Positions 41,417 through 50,393 of a DNA stretch of 64,000 nucleotides are shown here, in pieces. This DNA comes from Flavobacteriaceae bacterium (GTDB lineage: Bacteria > Bacteroidota > Bacteroidia > Flavobacteriales > Flavobacteriaceae), in assembly GCA_024638165.1 (NCBI GenBank), contig JAHEKV010000003.1, positions 1 through 64,000 on the forward strand, in the 5' to 3' direction. Made by a program: the position numbers and the translations under genes. The notes under the pieces were generated by a model. The model did no database searches, was not told the origin of the DNA, and was given only the letters and a program-made list of their open reading frames with translations. Positions within the stretch are counted from its first letter, which is position 1, and each line of letters begins with the position of its first letter.

Positions 41417-42418
41417 ATGCATATTTTGAAACTCGCTCTATCCCCATTTTCATGGCTTTATTCGATAGTGGTCTATTTACGGAATAAGGCTTTTGATTTA
41501 GGGTGGTTCAGTTCTAAGAGGTTTTCGGTTTCAACCTTGGTTGTTGGTAATTTGAGTTTTGGAGGAACCGGTAAAACACCAATGATTCTTTGGTTGATAA
41601 AGGAGGTTTTCAACGCTAACAATGCAGTAGTTCTAAGTCGAGGCTATGGCAGAAAATCAGTGGGTTTTAAGTGGGTGAAAAGGGAATCTATCCCTGAAGA
41701 GGTAGGCGATGAGCCCTTGCAAATTTTCAATGCTTTTGACCAGCTCCCTGTAGCCGTTTGCGAGGATAGAAGCCATGGTATTGAGCGAATTGTAAACGAA
41801 TATTCTCCTGAAGTCATTTTACTTGATGATGCTTTTCAACACCGCAAAGTCAGTGCTAAAGCAAACATTTTACTCACTACCTATTTGAACCCGTTTTATA
41901 ACGATTGTTACTTTCCTAAGGGTAGGTTAAGAGATCATAAGACTCAAGCAAACCGAGCGGATATCATCGTGGTTACTAAATGTCCGGAGGACCTTACCAA
42001 AAAGGAAGCCGAAAGGATTAAAAATCGTGTGAGTAAGTGGTCTTCAGCCTCAGTCTTTTTTGCCTCTTTAAAGTATCCGGCATTAAATGATGAAAGCTTC
42101 ACTTCGCTTAGATCCGCAAAGAATCTATTGATAACCGGAATAGCAGACGCAAGTCCTCTGGAGTCTTATTTGTTAGATCTCGGTATCTCTTTTGATCATT
42201 TGCGATTTAAGGATCATCATGCCTACCAAGCATCTGATTTTTCGAACCTGAATAGTTATGATCAAATACTTACGACTGCTAAGGATAAAGTGAAACTAGA
42301 GGCTGTAATTCCCAATCAATTCATTCAAGTAATCGAGGTGGAACATTCGATTTGCTTTGATCAAAAGGATGAGCTTATCCATTTAATTCTACGAAAGACG
42401 TTTAATGAGATCAATTAG
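41417..42418 (+). CDS. lpxK: Tetraacyldisaccharide 4'-kinase
   Basis: Phosphorylates the lipid A precursor disaccharide at the 4' position, at the inner membrane. The 333-residue protein has an N-terminal hydrophobic segment, the Walker A loop GNLSFGGTGKTP near residue 45, LSRGYGRKS, VGDEPLQI and the LLDDAFQHR pattern. Its 3' end overlaps gap on the other strand by 30 bases. Divergent from the Nif3-like gene, with 39 bases between the start codons. Confidence 0.95.
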   Translation: MHILKLALSPFSWLYSIVVYLRNKAFDLGWFSSKRFSVSTLVVGNLSFGGTGKTPMILWLIKEVFNANNAVVLSRGYGRKSVGFKWVKRESIPEEVGDEPLQIFNAFDQLPVAVCEDRSHGIERIVNEYSPEVILLDDAFQHRKVSAKANILLTTYLNPFYNDCYFPKGRLRDHKTQANRADIIVVTKCPEDLTKKEAERIKNRVSKWSSASVFFASLKYPALNDESFTSLRSAKNLLITGIADASPLESYLLDLGISFDHLRFKDHHAYQASDFSNLNSYDQILTTAKDKVKLEAVIPNQFIQVIEVEHSICFDQKDELIHLILRKTFNEIN

Positions 42419-43381
42419 TCGGCTACTATATCCCGATTCATTATCGTACCAGCCGATGACTTTTACCATTTTTCCGATGACAGAGGTCATTTCTGAGTCG
42501 AATACACAGGAGTATGTATTTCGAAGAATATCAACAGAAACGATGGGGTCGGTAGTATAGGATAAAATGCCTTTCCATCTAGATTCTTTACTTGCGTTTA
42601 AAAAGTGCTGATTGATTCTTTCTACATTCACCGATTCCTTCACATTAAAGGTGATATCGGTTAAAGAGCCATTTGATACAGGTACGCGTATACCGCAACC
42701 TCCCATGGCGTCAGATAGATTAGGAAATATTCTAGTTAGTGCCTTTGCTGCACCGGTAGTCGTTGGAATAATCGAAGCAGGAGCAGAACGCGCTCTTCTT
42801 AGATCTTTGTGATACTTATCGTGTAGCGACTGATCTGAGGTAAAGGAGTGAACAGTGGTTACATAAGCCTGATCAATACCGCATAAATCTTCAATGAGTT
42901 GAATCATTGGTGCTGCATTATTCGTGGTACAGGAAGCCCCTGAAAGTATTTTATTAGATAAGTCTACGGTTTGATCATTGACTCCTAATACCACCATTGG
43001 TATGGTATTCTCTTCAGGAACGGCCGCGAGGATTACCCTTTTTGCCCCTGCGTTTAGATGTTTTTCAAGGTGGATACGATCCTTAAACTGTCCGGTAGAT
43101 TCTATGACTACATCAATGTTGTGAGCACCCCAATCGATGTCTTCGATATTTCTCTCATTAAAGAAAGCAATAGGCCTATTATTTACTACTAGCTTTTGAT
43201 CTTCAACCTGAATGTTCTTTTCAAGAATCCCGAAAATACTGTCGTATTTTAATAAATGGGCTGCTGAATCTACACCGCCTAACTCGTTAATAGCGACTAC
43301 TTCTAGGTATTCACAATCTAAGGAAAGTCTTAGGAATCGTCGACCAATTCGGCCTAAGCCATTAATGGCTACTCTGGTCAT
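42389..43381 (-). CDS. gap: Glyceraldehyde-3-phosphate dehydrogenase family protein
   Basis: A 330-residue type I GAPDH fold, NAD(P)-dependent oxidation and phosphorylation of glyceraldehyde 3-phosphate. NAD motif INGLGRIGRR at residues 7-16, catalytic Cys in SGASCTTNN and His in VHSFTSDQ, followed by DLRRARSAPASIIPT. Two features differ from common GapA: INEL replaces INDL at the coenzyme site, as in erythrose-4-phosphate dehydrogenase, and CTTNN replaces CTTNC. It may be a second GAPDH or an Epd-like enzyme. Its start overlaps the last base of lipA. Confidence 0.88.
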   Translation of the reverse strand: MTRVAINGLGRIGRRFLRLSLDCEYLEVVAINELGGVDSAAHLLKYDSIFGILEKNIQVEDQKLVVNNRPIAFFNERNIEDIDWGAHNIDVVIESTGQFKDRIHLEKHLNAGAKRVILAAVPEENTIPMVVLGVNDQTVDLSNKILSGASCTTNNAAPMIQLIEDLCGIDQAYVTTVHSFTSDQSLHDKYHKDLRRARSAPASIIPTTTGAAKALTRIFPNLSDAMGGCGIRVPVSNGSLTDITFNVKESVNVERINQHFLNASKESRWKGILSYTTDPIVSVDILRNTYSCVFDSEMTSVIGKMVKVIGWYDNESGYSSRLIDLIKRLS

Positions 43382-44250
43382 TAGTTAACGTGCTTATGCG
43401 CTTTGTACGAAGAACGAACTAGTGGGCCACTCTCTACATGTCTAAATCCTAATTCAAGACCGTACTCTTCGTATTTCTTGAATTGTTCTGGGCTAATGAA
43501 GTCTTTGACAGGCAGGTGCTTTTTCGAAGGTTGTAAATATTGACCAATGGTTACTACATCCACTTGATTAGCTCTCAGATCACGAAGAGTTTCGTAAACT
43601 TCTTCTTCGGTTTCGCCTAGGCCTAGCATGATTCCCGATTTAGTTCTTCTTGCTCCTGCGTTTTTGAGGTAATTCAATACTTCCATACTTTTTTCGTATT
43701 TCGCTTGAATTCGTACCTCACGGGTTAGACGCTTCACGGTTTCAATGTTGTGTGAAATCACCTCTGGGCCTGCCGCTATAATTCGATCGAGATGTTCGGT
43801 GATTCCTTGAAAATCAGGAATAAGTGTCTCTAAGGTGGTAGATGGACTCATTCTTCTTACTGCCCCGATAGTCTCGGCCCATAGAATAGATCCCATGTCT
43901 TTTAAATCATCTCGATCAACTGAGGTGAGCACCGCATGTTTAATTTTCATGATTTTAATAGAACGCGCAACCTTTTCAGGTTCAGCCCAATCTACTGATT
44001 CTGGACGCCCAGTTTTTACCCCACAAAATCCACAGCTTCTTGTACAGATATTACCTAAAATCATAAAGGTGGCAGTTCCCTCACCCCAACATTCACCCAT
44101 ATTTGGGCAACTTCCTGAGGTGCAAATGGTATGTAGGTTGTATGTGTCTACTAAGCCTCTAAGTTGCTTGTATTTCTCTCCAGTAGGAAGAGTTACTCGC
44201 AACCATTTCGGTTTTCCTTTCTTAGTAATTTTTTCAGGGGCAACTTCCAT
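43381..44250 (-). CDS. lipA: Lipoyl synthase
   Basis: Radical SAM enzyme that inserts two sulfur atoms into octanoyl groups to make lipoyl cofactors. The 289-residue protein has both clusters: the auxiliary CTSGSCPNMGEC and the radical SAM CTRSCGFC (CxxxCxxC), followed by SVDRDDLKDMGS and QYLQPSKKHLPV. LipB is not next to it. It overlaps gap by one base and follows the ECF sigma gene by 19 bases. Confidence 0.97.
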   Translation of the reverse strand: MEVAPEKITKKGKPKWLRVTLPTGEKYKQLRGLVDTYNLHTICTSGSCPNMGECWGEGTATFMILGNICTRSCGFCGVKTGRPESVDWAEPEKVARSIKIMKIKHAVLTSVDRDDLKDMGSILWAETIGAVRRMSPSTTLETLIPDFQGITEHLDRIIAAGPEVISHNIETVKRLTREVRIQAKYEKSMEVLNYLKNAGARRTKSGIMLGLGETEEEVYETLRDLRANQVDVVTIGQYLQPSKKHLPVKDFISPEQFKKYEEYGLELGFRHVESGPLVRSSYKAHKHVN

Positions 44251-44269
44251 TATTTTCTTTTTGACAAAA

Positions 44270-44821
44270 TTAGGAGTTATTCTTCAAATTATCTGCAAGA
44301 GACCTCCTTGCTCTTAGTAATAATACCTTAATGTTTCCTTCAGATTGATCGAGTCGATTGGCAATTTCAGCAATAGGCAGTTCATCGAAGTATCGGAGCT
44401 GAAGAACGGTCTTGTGCTTAGGTGTTAGTTTTTCAATTCCAGCTTTGAGCTGACGATCCTGAATTTCATCTGCTTCTCTTTCTTCAAGGGTAGTTGAGTC
44501 ATCAATAACTTCAGAATTCTCTTCTATAAACGCATCGAAAATTTCACCCTTCTTTCTAGATCTGAGAAGGTCAATGTGTAAGTTTTTTGAGATGGTGATG
44601 AGCCAAGTATTGAATTGAAAATTGGAGTCGTAACGATCTAATTTGTCAAAAGCCTTTGCAAAGGTTTGAATACATAAATCTTCAGCATCAAAGGGATCTA
44701 CGTTTCGGCTAAGATGAAAATGATAAATCTGATCCCAATACTCATTAAGGAGTTGATTGAAAGCAAGTTGATTCCCTTGTTTAGCTTCTAGAATCAGTTG
44801 TTGTATTTGATCCTTACCCAA
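44270..44821 (-). CDS. ECF-type RNA polymerase sigma factor
   Basis: A 183-residue extracytoplasmic-function sigma factor with only regions 2 and 4. Region 2 spans residues 18-85 (AFNQLLNEYWDQIYHFHL, DAEDLCIQTFAKAFDKLDRY, FNTWLITISKNLHIDLLR) and region 4 residues 125-175 (LTPKHKTVLQLRYFDELPI, AEIANRLDQSEGNIKVLLLR). There is no recognisable anti-sigma gene; the nearest partner is a 65-residue membrane protein directly upstream by six bases. The regulon cannot be read from this window. Confidence 0.92.
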   Translation of the reverse strand: MGKDQIQQLILEAKQGNQLAFNQLLNEYWDQIYHFHLSRNVDPFDAEDLCIQTFAKAFDKLDRYDSNFQFNTWLITISKNLHIDLLRSRKKGEIFDAFIEENSEVIDDSTTLEEREADEIQDRQLKAGIEKLTPKHKTVLQLRYFDELPIAEIANRLDQSEGNIKVLLLRARRSLADNLKNNS

Positions 44822-44827
44822 ATTAGA

Positions 44828-45025
44828 TTAATTAAGGGCTTCTTTTTTACATTGCTCCGAAGGAGCTTTTCCGCAATAACTGCAGTTTTCACCCTCTTTA
44901 TTAAGGAATGGGCTCTGACTCGCACAAGTTCCCGCGAACTCACCATCTTTTTTAGCCCATAGTTTAATCGCGATACCAGCAACTGCTAGGAGTAAAATGC
45001 CGGCGGTTAATAGAACTAATTTCAT
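44828..45025 (-). CDS. Small membrane protein with four cysteines
   Basis: A 65-residue protein with one N-terminal membrane helix (VLLTAGILLLAVAGIAIKLW) and a short tail with Cys34, Cys48, Cys51 (CSYC) and Cys59. Such proteins are, from memory, conserved in flavobacteria as small membrane or secreted proteins of unknown role. It lies six bases before the ECF sigma gene. A role as a redox or metal sensor for it is a guess. It has its own promoter core five bases before the ATG, so it would be leaderless. Confidence 0.82.
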   Translation of the reverse strand: MKLVLLTAGILLLAVAGIAIKLWAKKDGEFAGTCASQSPFLNKEGENCSYCGKAPSEQCKKEALN

Positions 45026-45029
45026 AGCG

Positions 45030-45037
45030 CAAATTTA
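45030..45037 (-). promoter_or_regulatory. Promoter core (-7 box) of the small-protein/ECF/lipA/gap unit
   Basis: The minus strand reads TAAATTTG, an exact TAnnTTTG match, with four bases between the core and the ATG. It lies just after the murB stop. Confidence 0.5.
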
Positions 45038-45045
45038 CGAACAAA

Positions 45046-46035
45046 CTAGAGAATAGTTACTTCGGGTTCTAGTCTAATTCTAAATTGATCAAATACTTCT
45101 TTTTGAATCTGAATAGAGAGATTGGCGATCTCTGTACCAGAGGCATTTCCTTTGTTGACTAGAACCAATGCTTGTTGGTCGTGAACTCCTGCATCTCCTT
45201 TGAAATAGCCTTTGAATCCGGCTTTTTCGATAAGCCATCCGGCTGCCACCTTGACACCATCAGATGCAGGGTAAAGCGGCAAATCACTGAATTCACCCTT
45301 GAGTTGAAAGGCAAGGTCTTCTTTGATCACCGGATTTTTGAAAAAACTACCAGCATTTCCTAATTTATTGGGGTCGGGTAGTTTCGATTTTCTGATTTCA
45401 ATGACTAATTCTGCAATCTTTTTGGGGGTGGGTTGAATTTCTGGATGCTCCTCAAAATAGTTTTTAAGTGGAGCGTAGGTGATGTTTAATTCTGCAGCTT
45501 TAGATGGGAGTACATAGGATACCGCCCAGATAATAAAACGACCTTTACCTTCGTTCTTGAAAAAGCTATTTCTATAACCAAACTGACATTGCTCCTTAGA
45601 AAATTGAACCCAAGTTAGATTTGAACAGTCTAATGCAAGGCAGGATTCAAAAAATTGATTTTGTTCTACCCCATATGCACCTATATTTTGAATAGGTGCG
45701 GCTCCTACACTACTCGGTATCAATGAAAGATTTTCTAAACCACACAGATCTAGTGAAAGTGTATACTGAACAAGATCATCCCAAGACTCACCAGCTGCCG
45801 CCGTTACTTTTACCAGGTCATTCTCCCAATTTTCGGTAGTAATCCCTTTGTTCGCTATCACGATGACGGGTTGTTCGAGATCCTTAGTAAATAGGATGTT
45901 ACTACCCTTTCCTAGAATCAACGCGTTGGGGTACAGCTGCAGAGCTTCTACCAAAGCTTGTTTACTTTCAACAGTGATTAGGTGAGGAGTTTTTACAGAT
46001 ACTCCAAAAGTATTGTACGGTTTTAGGTCGATCAC
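45046..46035 (-). CDS. murB: UDP-N-acetylenolpyruvoylglucosamine reductase
   Basis: The second committed step of peptidoglycan precursor synthesis, reducing the enolpyruvyl group with NADPH and FAD. The 329-residue protein is the E. coli type: FAD loop ILGKGSNILF near residue 40, SSVGAAPIQNIGAYG, catalytic Ser in NAGSFFKNP and Glu in the C-terminal LEPEVTIL. It follows the aminotransferase by seven bases. Confidence 0.96.
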   Translation of the reverse strand: MIDLKPYNTFGVSVKTPHLITVESKQALVEALQLYPNALILGKGSNILFTKDLEQPVIVIANKGITTENWENDLVKVTAAAGESWDDLVQYTLSLDLCGLENLSLIPSSVGAAPIQNIGAYGVEQNQFFESCLALDCSNLTWVQFSKEQCQFGYRNSFFKNEGKGRFIIWAVSYVLPSKAAELNITYAPLKNYFEEHPEIQPTPKKIAELVIEIRKSKLPDPNKLGNAGSFFKNPVIKEDLAFQLKGEFSDLPLYPASDGVKVAAGWLIEKAGFKGYFKGDAGVHDQQALVLVNKGNASGTEIANLSIQIQKEVFDQFRIRLEPEVTIL

Positions 46036-46042
46036 TTTATAT

Positions 46043-47242
46043 TTACACGTTGGTTTTTTTATAGGAGTTTAAGGCAATTTCTAATAATCGAATAGCTCTT
46101 TTGAGTGATTCTATTTCTAATACATAGGCGATGCGCACTTGATTAATTCCTTGTCCTTTTGTGGCATAAAAACCGGCTGCAGGAGCGAGCATGACTGTTT
46201 CACCTTCAAATTCAAAATGTTCTAAAAGCCATTGTGAAAAATGTTCTGCATCTGACACCGGTAGCTCTGCAATTAAATAGAACGCCCCTTGAGGATCAGA
46301 TACTCGAATCCCATCGATTACTGATAATCCTTCTTTCAGTACAAGCCTTCTATTGTTGTATTCCGTATTGACCTCTTTTAAATAGGATGGAGGAGTTTCT
46401 AAAGCCGCTTCACTTGCAATTTGGGCTAATGTCGGAGGAGAAAGTCGAGCTTGCGCAAATTTCATAATGCAAGACCGAACTTCTTTGTTTTTTGTCACCA
46501 CGTAGCCAATTCGTGCTCCACACATACTGTAACGTTTAGAAACAGAATCTACTACAACAACGTGCTCTTGCATGCCTTCGAGAAGAAGCGCCGAATGAAA
46601 TTGATTTTCACCGTAGACAAATTCTCTATAAACTTCGTCGACAATCAAAAATAAGTCATGTTTTTTGCACAGGTCAGCTAGAAATTCAAGCTCTTCTAGC
46701 GTATATACATAGCCCGTTGGATTTGACGGGTTACAAATTAGAATTGCCTTGGTTCGCTTACTGATTTTGGATTCAAATGCCTCACGATTAGGTAGGGCAA
46801 AGTTATTGTCGATGGATGCAGTGACTGACTTTACAACTAAATTATTTGCAGCAGCAAATCCGTTATAATTCGCATAAAAGGGTTCAGGGATAATAATTTC
46901 ATCTTCGGTGTCTAATAGACTTGCCATAACAAAAGACAGTGCCTCAGAACCCCCGGTAGTGATAATTAAATCGTCTGCTGTAACATTTGCACCAAAACTA
47001 TTATAGTAGGATGCAACTTTAGATCTGTGCTCATCACTCCCTTCAGTTCGACTGTATGCAAGGGTGTCTAAACTTAAATTCTTTATCGCATGAATAGCAC
47101 TATCTGGTGTCTTTATATCGGGTTGTCCGATATTTAGATGAAGTACATGAATACCTCTATTCTTAGCTGATTGAGCGAAAGGAACGAGTTTGCGAATAGG
47201 GGATTGCGGCATCGCACTTCCCTTAGCAGATATCTTAGGCAT
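46043..47242 (-). CDS. Class I PLP-dependent aminotransferase
   Basis: A 399-residue fold-type I enzyme of the aspartate/aromatic branch. Motifs are LNIGQPDIKTP, TTGGSEALSF, NPSNPTGYVY, DEVYREFVYG and the PLP lysine in DSVSKRYSMCGARIGY. The C-terminal arginine region reads VRIAYVL. The specific amino acid cannot be read from the sequence. It is the first gene of the unit with murB and lies 26 bases from the DUF1573-like gene. Confidence 0.9.
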   Translation of the reverse strand: MPKISAKGSAMPQSPIRKLVPFAQSAKNRGIHVLHLNIGQPDIKTPDSAIHAIKNLSLDTLAYSRTEGSDEHRSKVASYYNSFGANVTADDLIITTGGSEALSFVMASLLDTEDEIIIPEPFYANYNGFAAANNLVVKSVTASIDNNFALPNREAFESKISKRTKAILICNPSNPTGYVYTLEELEFLADLCKKHDLFLIVDEVYREFVYGENQFHSALLLEGMQEHVVVVDSVSKRYSMCGARIGYVVTKNKEVRSCIMKFAQARLSPPTLAQIASEAALETPPSYLKEVNTEYNNRRLVLKEGLSVIDGIRVSDPQGAFYLIAELPVSDAEHFSQWLLEHFEFEGETVMLAPAAGFYATKGQGINQVRIAYVLEIESLKRAIRLLEIALNSYKKTNV

Positions 47243-47268
47243 ACGGTTTTGGTAGTAAAGGTACCAAA

Positions 47269-47649
47269 TTAGTCGATGATATTCCCGCTGATTTTAATGC
47301 TGTAAACACCAGGACTTTCACTTGTTATCAAGGTAAGTACCTTTCTGAACGGGCCTTTCAAAAGATCATTAGAAATACGAATTCCTATACTATCTCTTCG
47401 GTTAGGCTGAATGAGCTCAGGTTTATAAACTACGTCGTAGCCATAAGATACGTGGGTTTCTAGAAGCTTAACCGTATCCTTAGAGCGGTTATTGAAATGA
47501 AGGTAATGCACCCTAGGATTACTCTTAGAAACAGATCCGATGGTAATTAAGTCTGATTCAAAAGCTAGCCTAGCCTCTTGTGCGTGCATCTTTGTTGTAA
47601 AAATGAACGACGCTAAAAAGAGTACAAATATAACTTCTTGCTGTCGCAT
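47269..47649 (-). CDS. DUF1573-like exported protein
   Basis: A 126-residue protein with a signal peptide (VIFVLFLASFIFTTKMHAQ) and a single immunoglobulin-like domain of the kind found in DUF1573/ASH proteins: FESDLITIGSVSKSNP, HYLHFNNRSKDTV and ESPGVYSIKISGNI. It has no visible catalytic residues. It may be cell-surface or periplasmic. The promoter on the minus strand probably includes TAAAATTG (one base off the core) preceded by TTTG with 19 bases between. Confidence 0.72.
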   Translation of the reverse strand: MRQQEVIFVLFLASFIFTTKMHAQEARLAFESDLITIGSVSKSNPRVHYLHFNNRSKDTVKLLETHVSYGYDVVYKPELIQPNRRDSIGIRISNDLLKGPFRKVLTLITSESPGVYSIKISGNIID

Positions 47650-47712
47650 GATACAATTTTACAGTAATGTGTCTTAGAGGCAAATAACTTTTATAAATGA
47701 TATGATCTTTCC

Positions 47713-47720
47713 TATTTTTG
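47713..47720 (+). promoter_or_regulatory. Promoter core (-7 box) for valS
   Basis: TATTTTTG, an exact TAnnTTTG match, 39 bases before the chosen ATG. It overlaps the TTG codon that opens the longer reading frame, which argues against that start. Confidence 0.5.
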
Positions 47721-47759
47721 TCGGTATTTGAAGAATCACCTTATCCTTATCTTTTCCCT

Positions 47760-50393
47760 ATGGAAATAGCTGCCCAATATAGCCCTGAGAACATCGAGCA
47801 AAAATGGTACGAACATTGGATCGCTAATCAGCTTTTTGAATCGAAAGTTGATGAGCGCGAGCCTTATACCATCGTTATACCTCCACCGAATGTCACAGGA
47901 GTACTTCATATGGGGCATATGCTGAATAACACTATTCAGGATGTTTTGATTCGTCGCGCTCGACTGCAAGGAAAAAATGCCTGTTGGGTGCCTGGTACAG
48001 ATCACGCCTCTATTGCAACAGAAGCAAAAGTGGTTGCCCGACTAAAGGAGCAGGGTATTGAGAAATCTTCACTTTCTAGAGAGGAGTTTTTGAAGCACGC
48101 TTGGGATTGGACCGATGAGTATGGAGGGGTTATTCTTAAGCAGTTACGACGATTAGGTGCTTCATGTGACTGGTCTAGAACCAAATTCACCATGGATCCA
48201 GATCTTTATGATTCTGTGATTAAGGTCTTTGTAGATTTATATGATAAAGGGTTGATTTATAGAGGGTACCGAATGGTTAATTGGGACCCAAAAGCCCAAA
48301 CTACCCTTTCTGATGAAGAAGTGATCTACAAAGAAATGCAGGGCTCACTGTACTACTTAAGTTATCGTTTTGTAGAGGGAGAAGGGGAAATAACCGTTGC
48401 TACTACTAGACCTGAAACGATATTTGGCGACGTTGCTATCTGTGTCAACCCTGAAGATGAACGATATCAATCGTTAATTGGTAAAAAGGTTCGAGTACCG
48501 ATTTGTAATCGTGAAATTCCTATTATCGCAGATTCCTACGTTGATCCCGAGTTTGGGACAGGTTGCCTTAAAATTACTCCCGCGCACGATATCAATGATA
48601 AAACTATCGGAGATAAGTACGACCTAGCCATCTATGATGTATTTAATGCAGACGGAACGCTCAATGCTCATGCCATGCATTATGAGGGTAGAGATCGTTT
48701 TGAAGTTCGTGATTCAATAGCTGAAGAGTTAAATGAACTCGGATTGTTAATTAAGAAAGAGTCACATCTGAATAACGTTGGTACTTCTGAGCGTACAGGG
48801 GCTGTTATTGAACCAAGGTTATCAGATCAATGGTTCTTAAAGATGGAAGAGTTGGTCAAGCCTGCTATAACTTCTGTACTTGAAGATCATTCGATTCAAC
48901 TTTATCCGAAAAAATTCGAAAACACCTATCGCCACTGGCTAGAGAATATCAGAGATTGGAATATTTCTCGACAGCTTTGGTGGGGTCAACAAATCCCTGC
49001 CTATTACTACGGTGATGGTCAAATGGTCGTTGCGACCTCTATAGAAGAAGCCGTTGAAAAAGCGAATCAGCTAGCAATACAGAAAGGAGAGGCAACGACT
49101 TATACTGCTGAAGATTTGACTCAAGATGCAGATGTTTTAGACACTTGGTTCTCTTCTTGGCTTTGGCCGATTAGTGTGTTTAACGGTATCCTTGATCCTG
49201 AAAATGAAGAGATCAACTATTATTATCCTACCCAAGATTTAGTAACCGGTCCAGATATCCTCTTTTTCTGGGTAGCTCGTATGATTATCGCGGGTTATGA
49301 GCACCGAGATGCGCCACCATTTACTAGCGTGTATTTAACAGGATTGGTTAGAGATAAACAAGGCCGAAAGATGAGTAAGTCTCTAGGGAATTCTCCAGAC
49401 GCTCTAGGTCTGATTGATACCTATGGTGCAGATGCAGTTCGTGTCGGATTATTACTCAGCTCCGCTGCCGGTAACGACTTACTTTTCGACGAATCGCTAT
49501 GCGATCAAGGTCGTAGTTTCGCTAATAAAATCTGGAATGCATTTCGATTAATCAAGAGCTTTGAGGTAGCTGATATTGAACAACCTTTATATGCCAAACA
49601 GGGGATTGAATGGTTTGAAGCGTCCTTTGCCGCAGCATTAGAACAGATTGAGGATCACTATCAGAAGTACCGTATTTCAGATGTTCTGATGAGTATTTAT
49701 CGTTTGATATGGGATGACTTCTGTTCTTGGTTGTTAGAAATTATCAAGCCAGCATATGGTAGTCCCATTGATCAAACCACCCTAAACCAGGTAATTGATA
49801 TTCTAGACAGGCTGTTAGTTACTTTGCATCCATTTATGCCGTTCCTTACCGAGGAACTGTGGCAATCTTTAACATTAAGAGACTCAAAGGACTCGATTTG
49901 TGTCGCAAGTATGCCTAAGGCAAAAGTGTATAATCAAGACACTTTAAGGGCCTTTGAAACGTCAAAGGAGGTGGTTAGTGCGATTCGATCCATAAGAAAA
50001 GAGAAGAGTATTACCTTTAAAGAGTCGTTAGAGCTCTTAGTGACCGATGTTATTGATTTTGAATTATATGCTGAGGTAGCTGCCAAGTTGGCCAATACGA
50101 GTTTACCTCAAAGGGTTGAAGCGGCTCCAGGGGCTTGTTCTAGTTTTAGAGTAAGTAAAACAGAGTTTTTTATTCCACTGAGCGAAGGGGTAGATCTTGA
50201 GGCAGAACGGGAAAAGATTCAAAAAGAAATTGATTACCTCAAAGGATTCTTGGCTTCAGTAGACAAGAAATTAAGCAATGAGCGATTTGTATCAAACGCC
50301 CCTGAAAAGGTTATTGAATTAGAGCGTAAAAAGGCCGCTGATGCTCAAGAAAAAATTGAAGGATTAGAGAAGAGCCTCGGATTACTCCAATAA
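47760..50393 (+). CDS. valS: Valyl-tRNA synthetase
   Basis: Charges tRNA-Val and edits threonine. The 877-residue protein (start at MEIAAQYSPENIEQKWY) has the class I signatures HMGH in PPPNVTGVLHMGHMLN and KMSKS in GRKMSKSLGN, the editing domain around TTRPETIFGDVAICV, an anticodon-binding domain and a C-terminal coiled coil (EAEREKIQKEIDYLKGFL). The editing domain is intact. The 3' end overlaps psd on the other strand by 12 bases. Confidence 0.97.
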   Translation: MEIAAQYSPENIEQKWYEHWIANQLFESKVDEREPYTIVIPPPNVTGVLHMGHMLNNTIQDVLIRRARLQGKNACWVPGTDHASIATEAKVVARLKEQGIEKSSLSREEFLKHAWDWTDEYGGVILKQLRRLGASCDWSRTKFTMDPDLYDSVIKVFVDLYDKGLIYRGYRMVNWDPKAQTTLSDEEVIYKEMQGSLYYLSYRFVEGEGEITVATTRPETIFGDVAICVNPEDERYQSLIGKKVRVPICNREIPIIADSYVDPEFGTGCLKITPAHDINDKTIGDKYDLAIYDVFNADGTLNAHAMHYEGRDRFEVRDSIAEELNELGLLIKKESHLNNVGTSERTGAVIEPRLSDQWFLKMEELVKPAITSVLEDHSIQLYPKKFENTYRHWLENIRDWNISRQLWWGQQIPAYYYGDGQMVVATSIEEAVEKANQLAIQKGEATTYTAEDLTQDADVLDTWFSSWLWPISVFNGILDPENEEINYYYPTQDLVTGPDILFFWVARMIIAGYEHRDAPPFTSVYLTGLVRDKQGRKMSKSLGNSPDALGLIDTYGADAVRVGLLLSSAAGNDLLFDESLCDQGRSFANKIWNAFRLIKSFEVADIEQPLYAKQGIEWFEASFAAALEQIEDHYQKYRISDVLMSIYRLIWDDFCSWLLEIIKPAYGSPIDQTTLNQVIDILDRLLVTLHPFMPFLTEELWQSLTLRDSKDSICVASMPKAKVYNQDTLRAFETSKEVVSAIRSIRKEKSITFKESLELLVTDVIDFELYAEVAAKLANTSLPQRVEAAPGACSSFRVSKTEFFIPLSEGVDLEAEREKIQKEIDYLKGFLASVDKKLSNERFVSNAPEKVIELERKKAADAQEKIEGLEKSLGLLQ

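Noticed and set aside
43835-44317. Plus-strand reading frame of 160 codons opposite lipA
   Set aside because: It is antisense to the conserved cysteine motifs of LipA, lacks a promoter core and resembles nothing known to me.
47718-47759. TTG-initiated extension of ValS
   Set aside because: The TTG lies in an exact promoter core and the added residues have no family counterpart.
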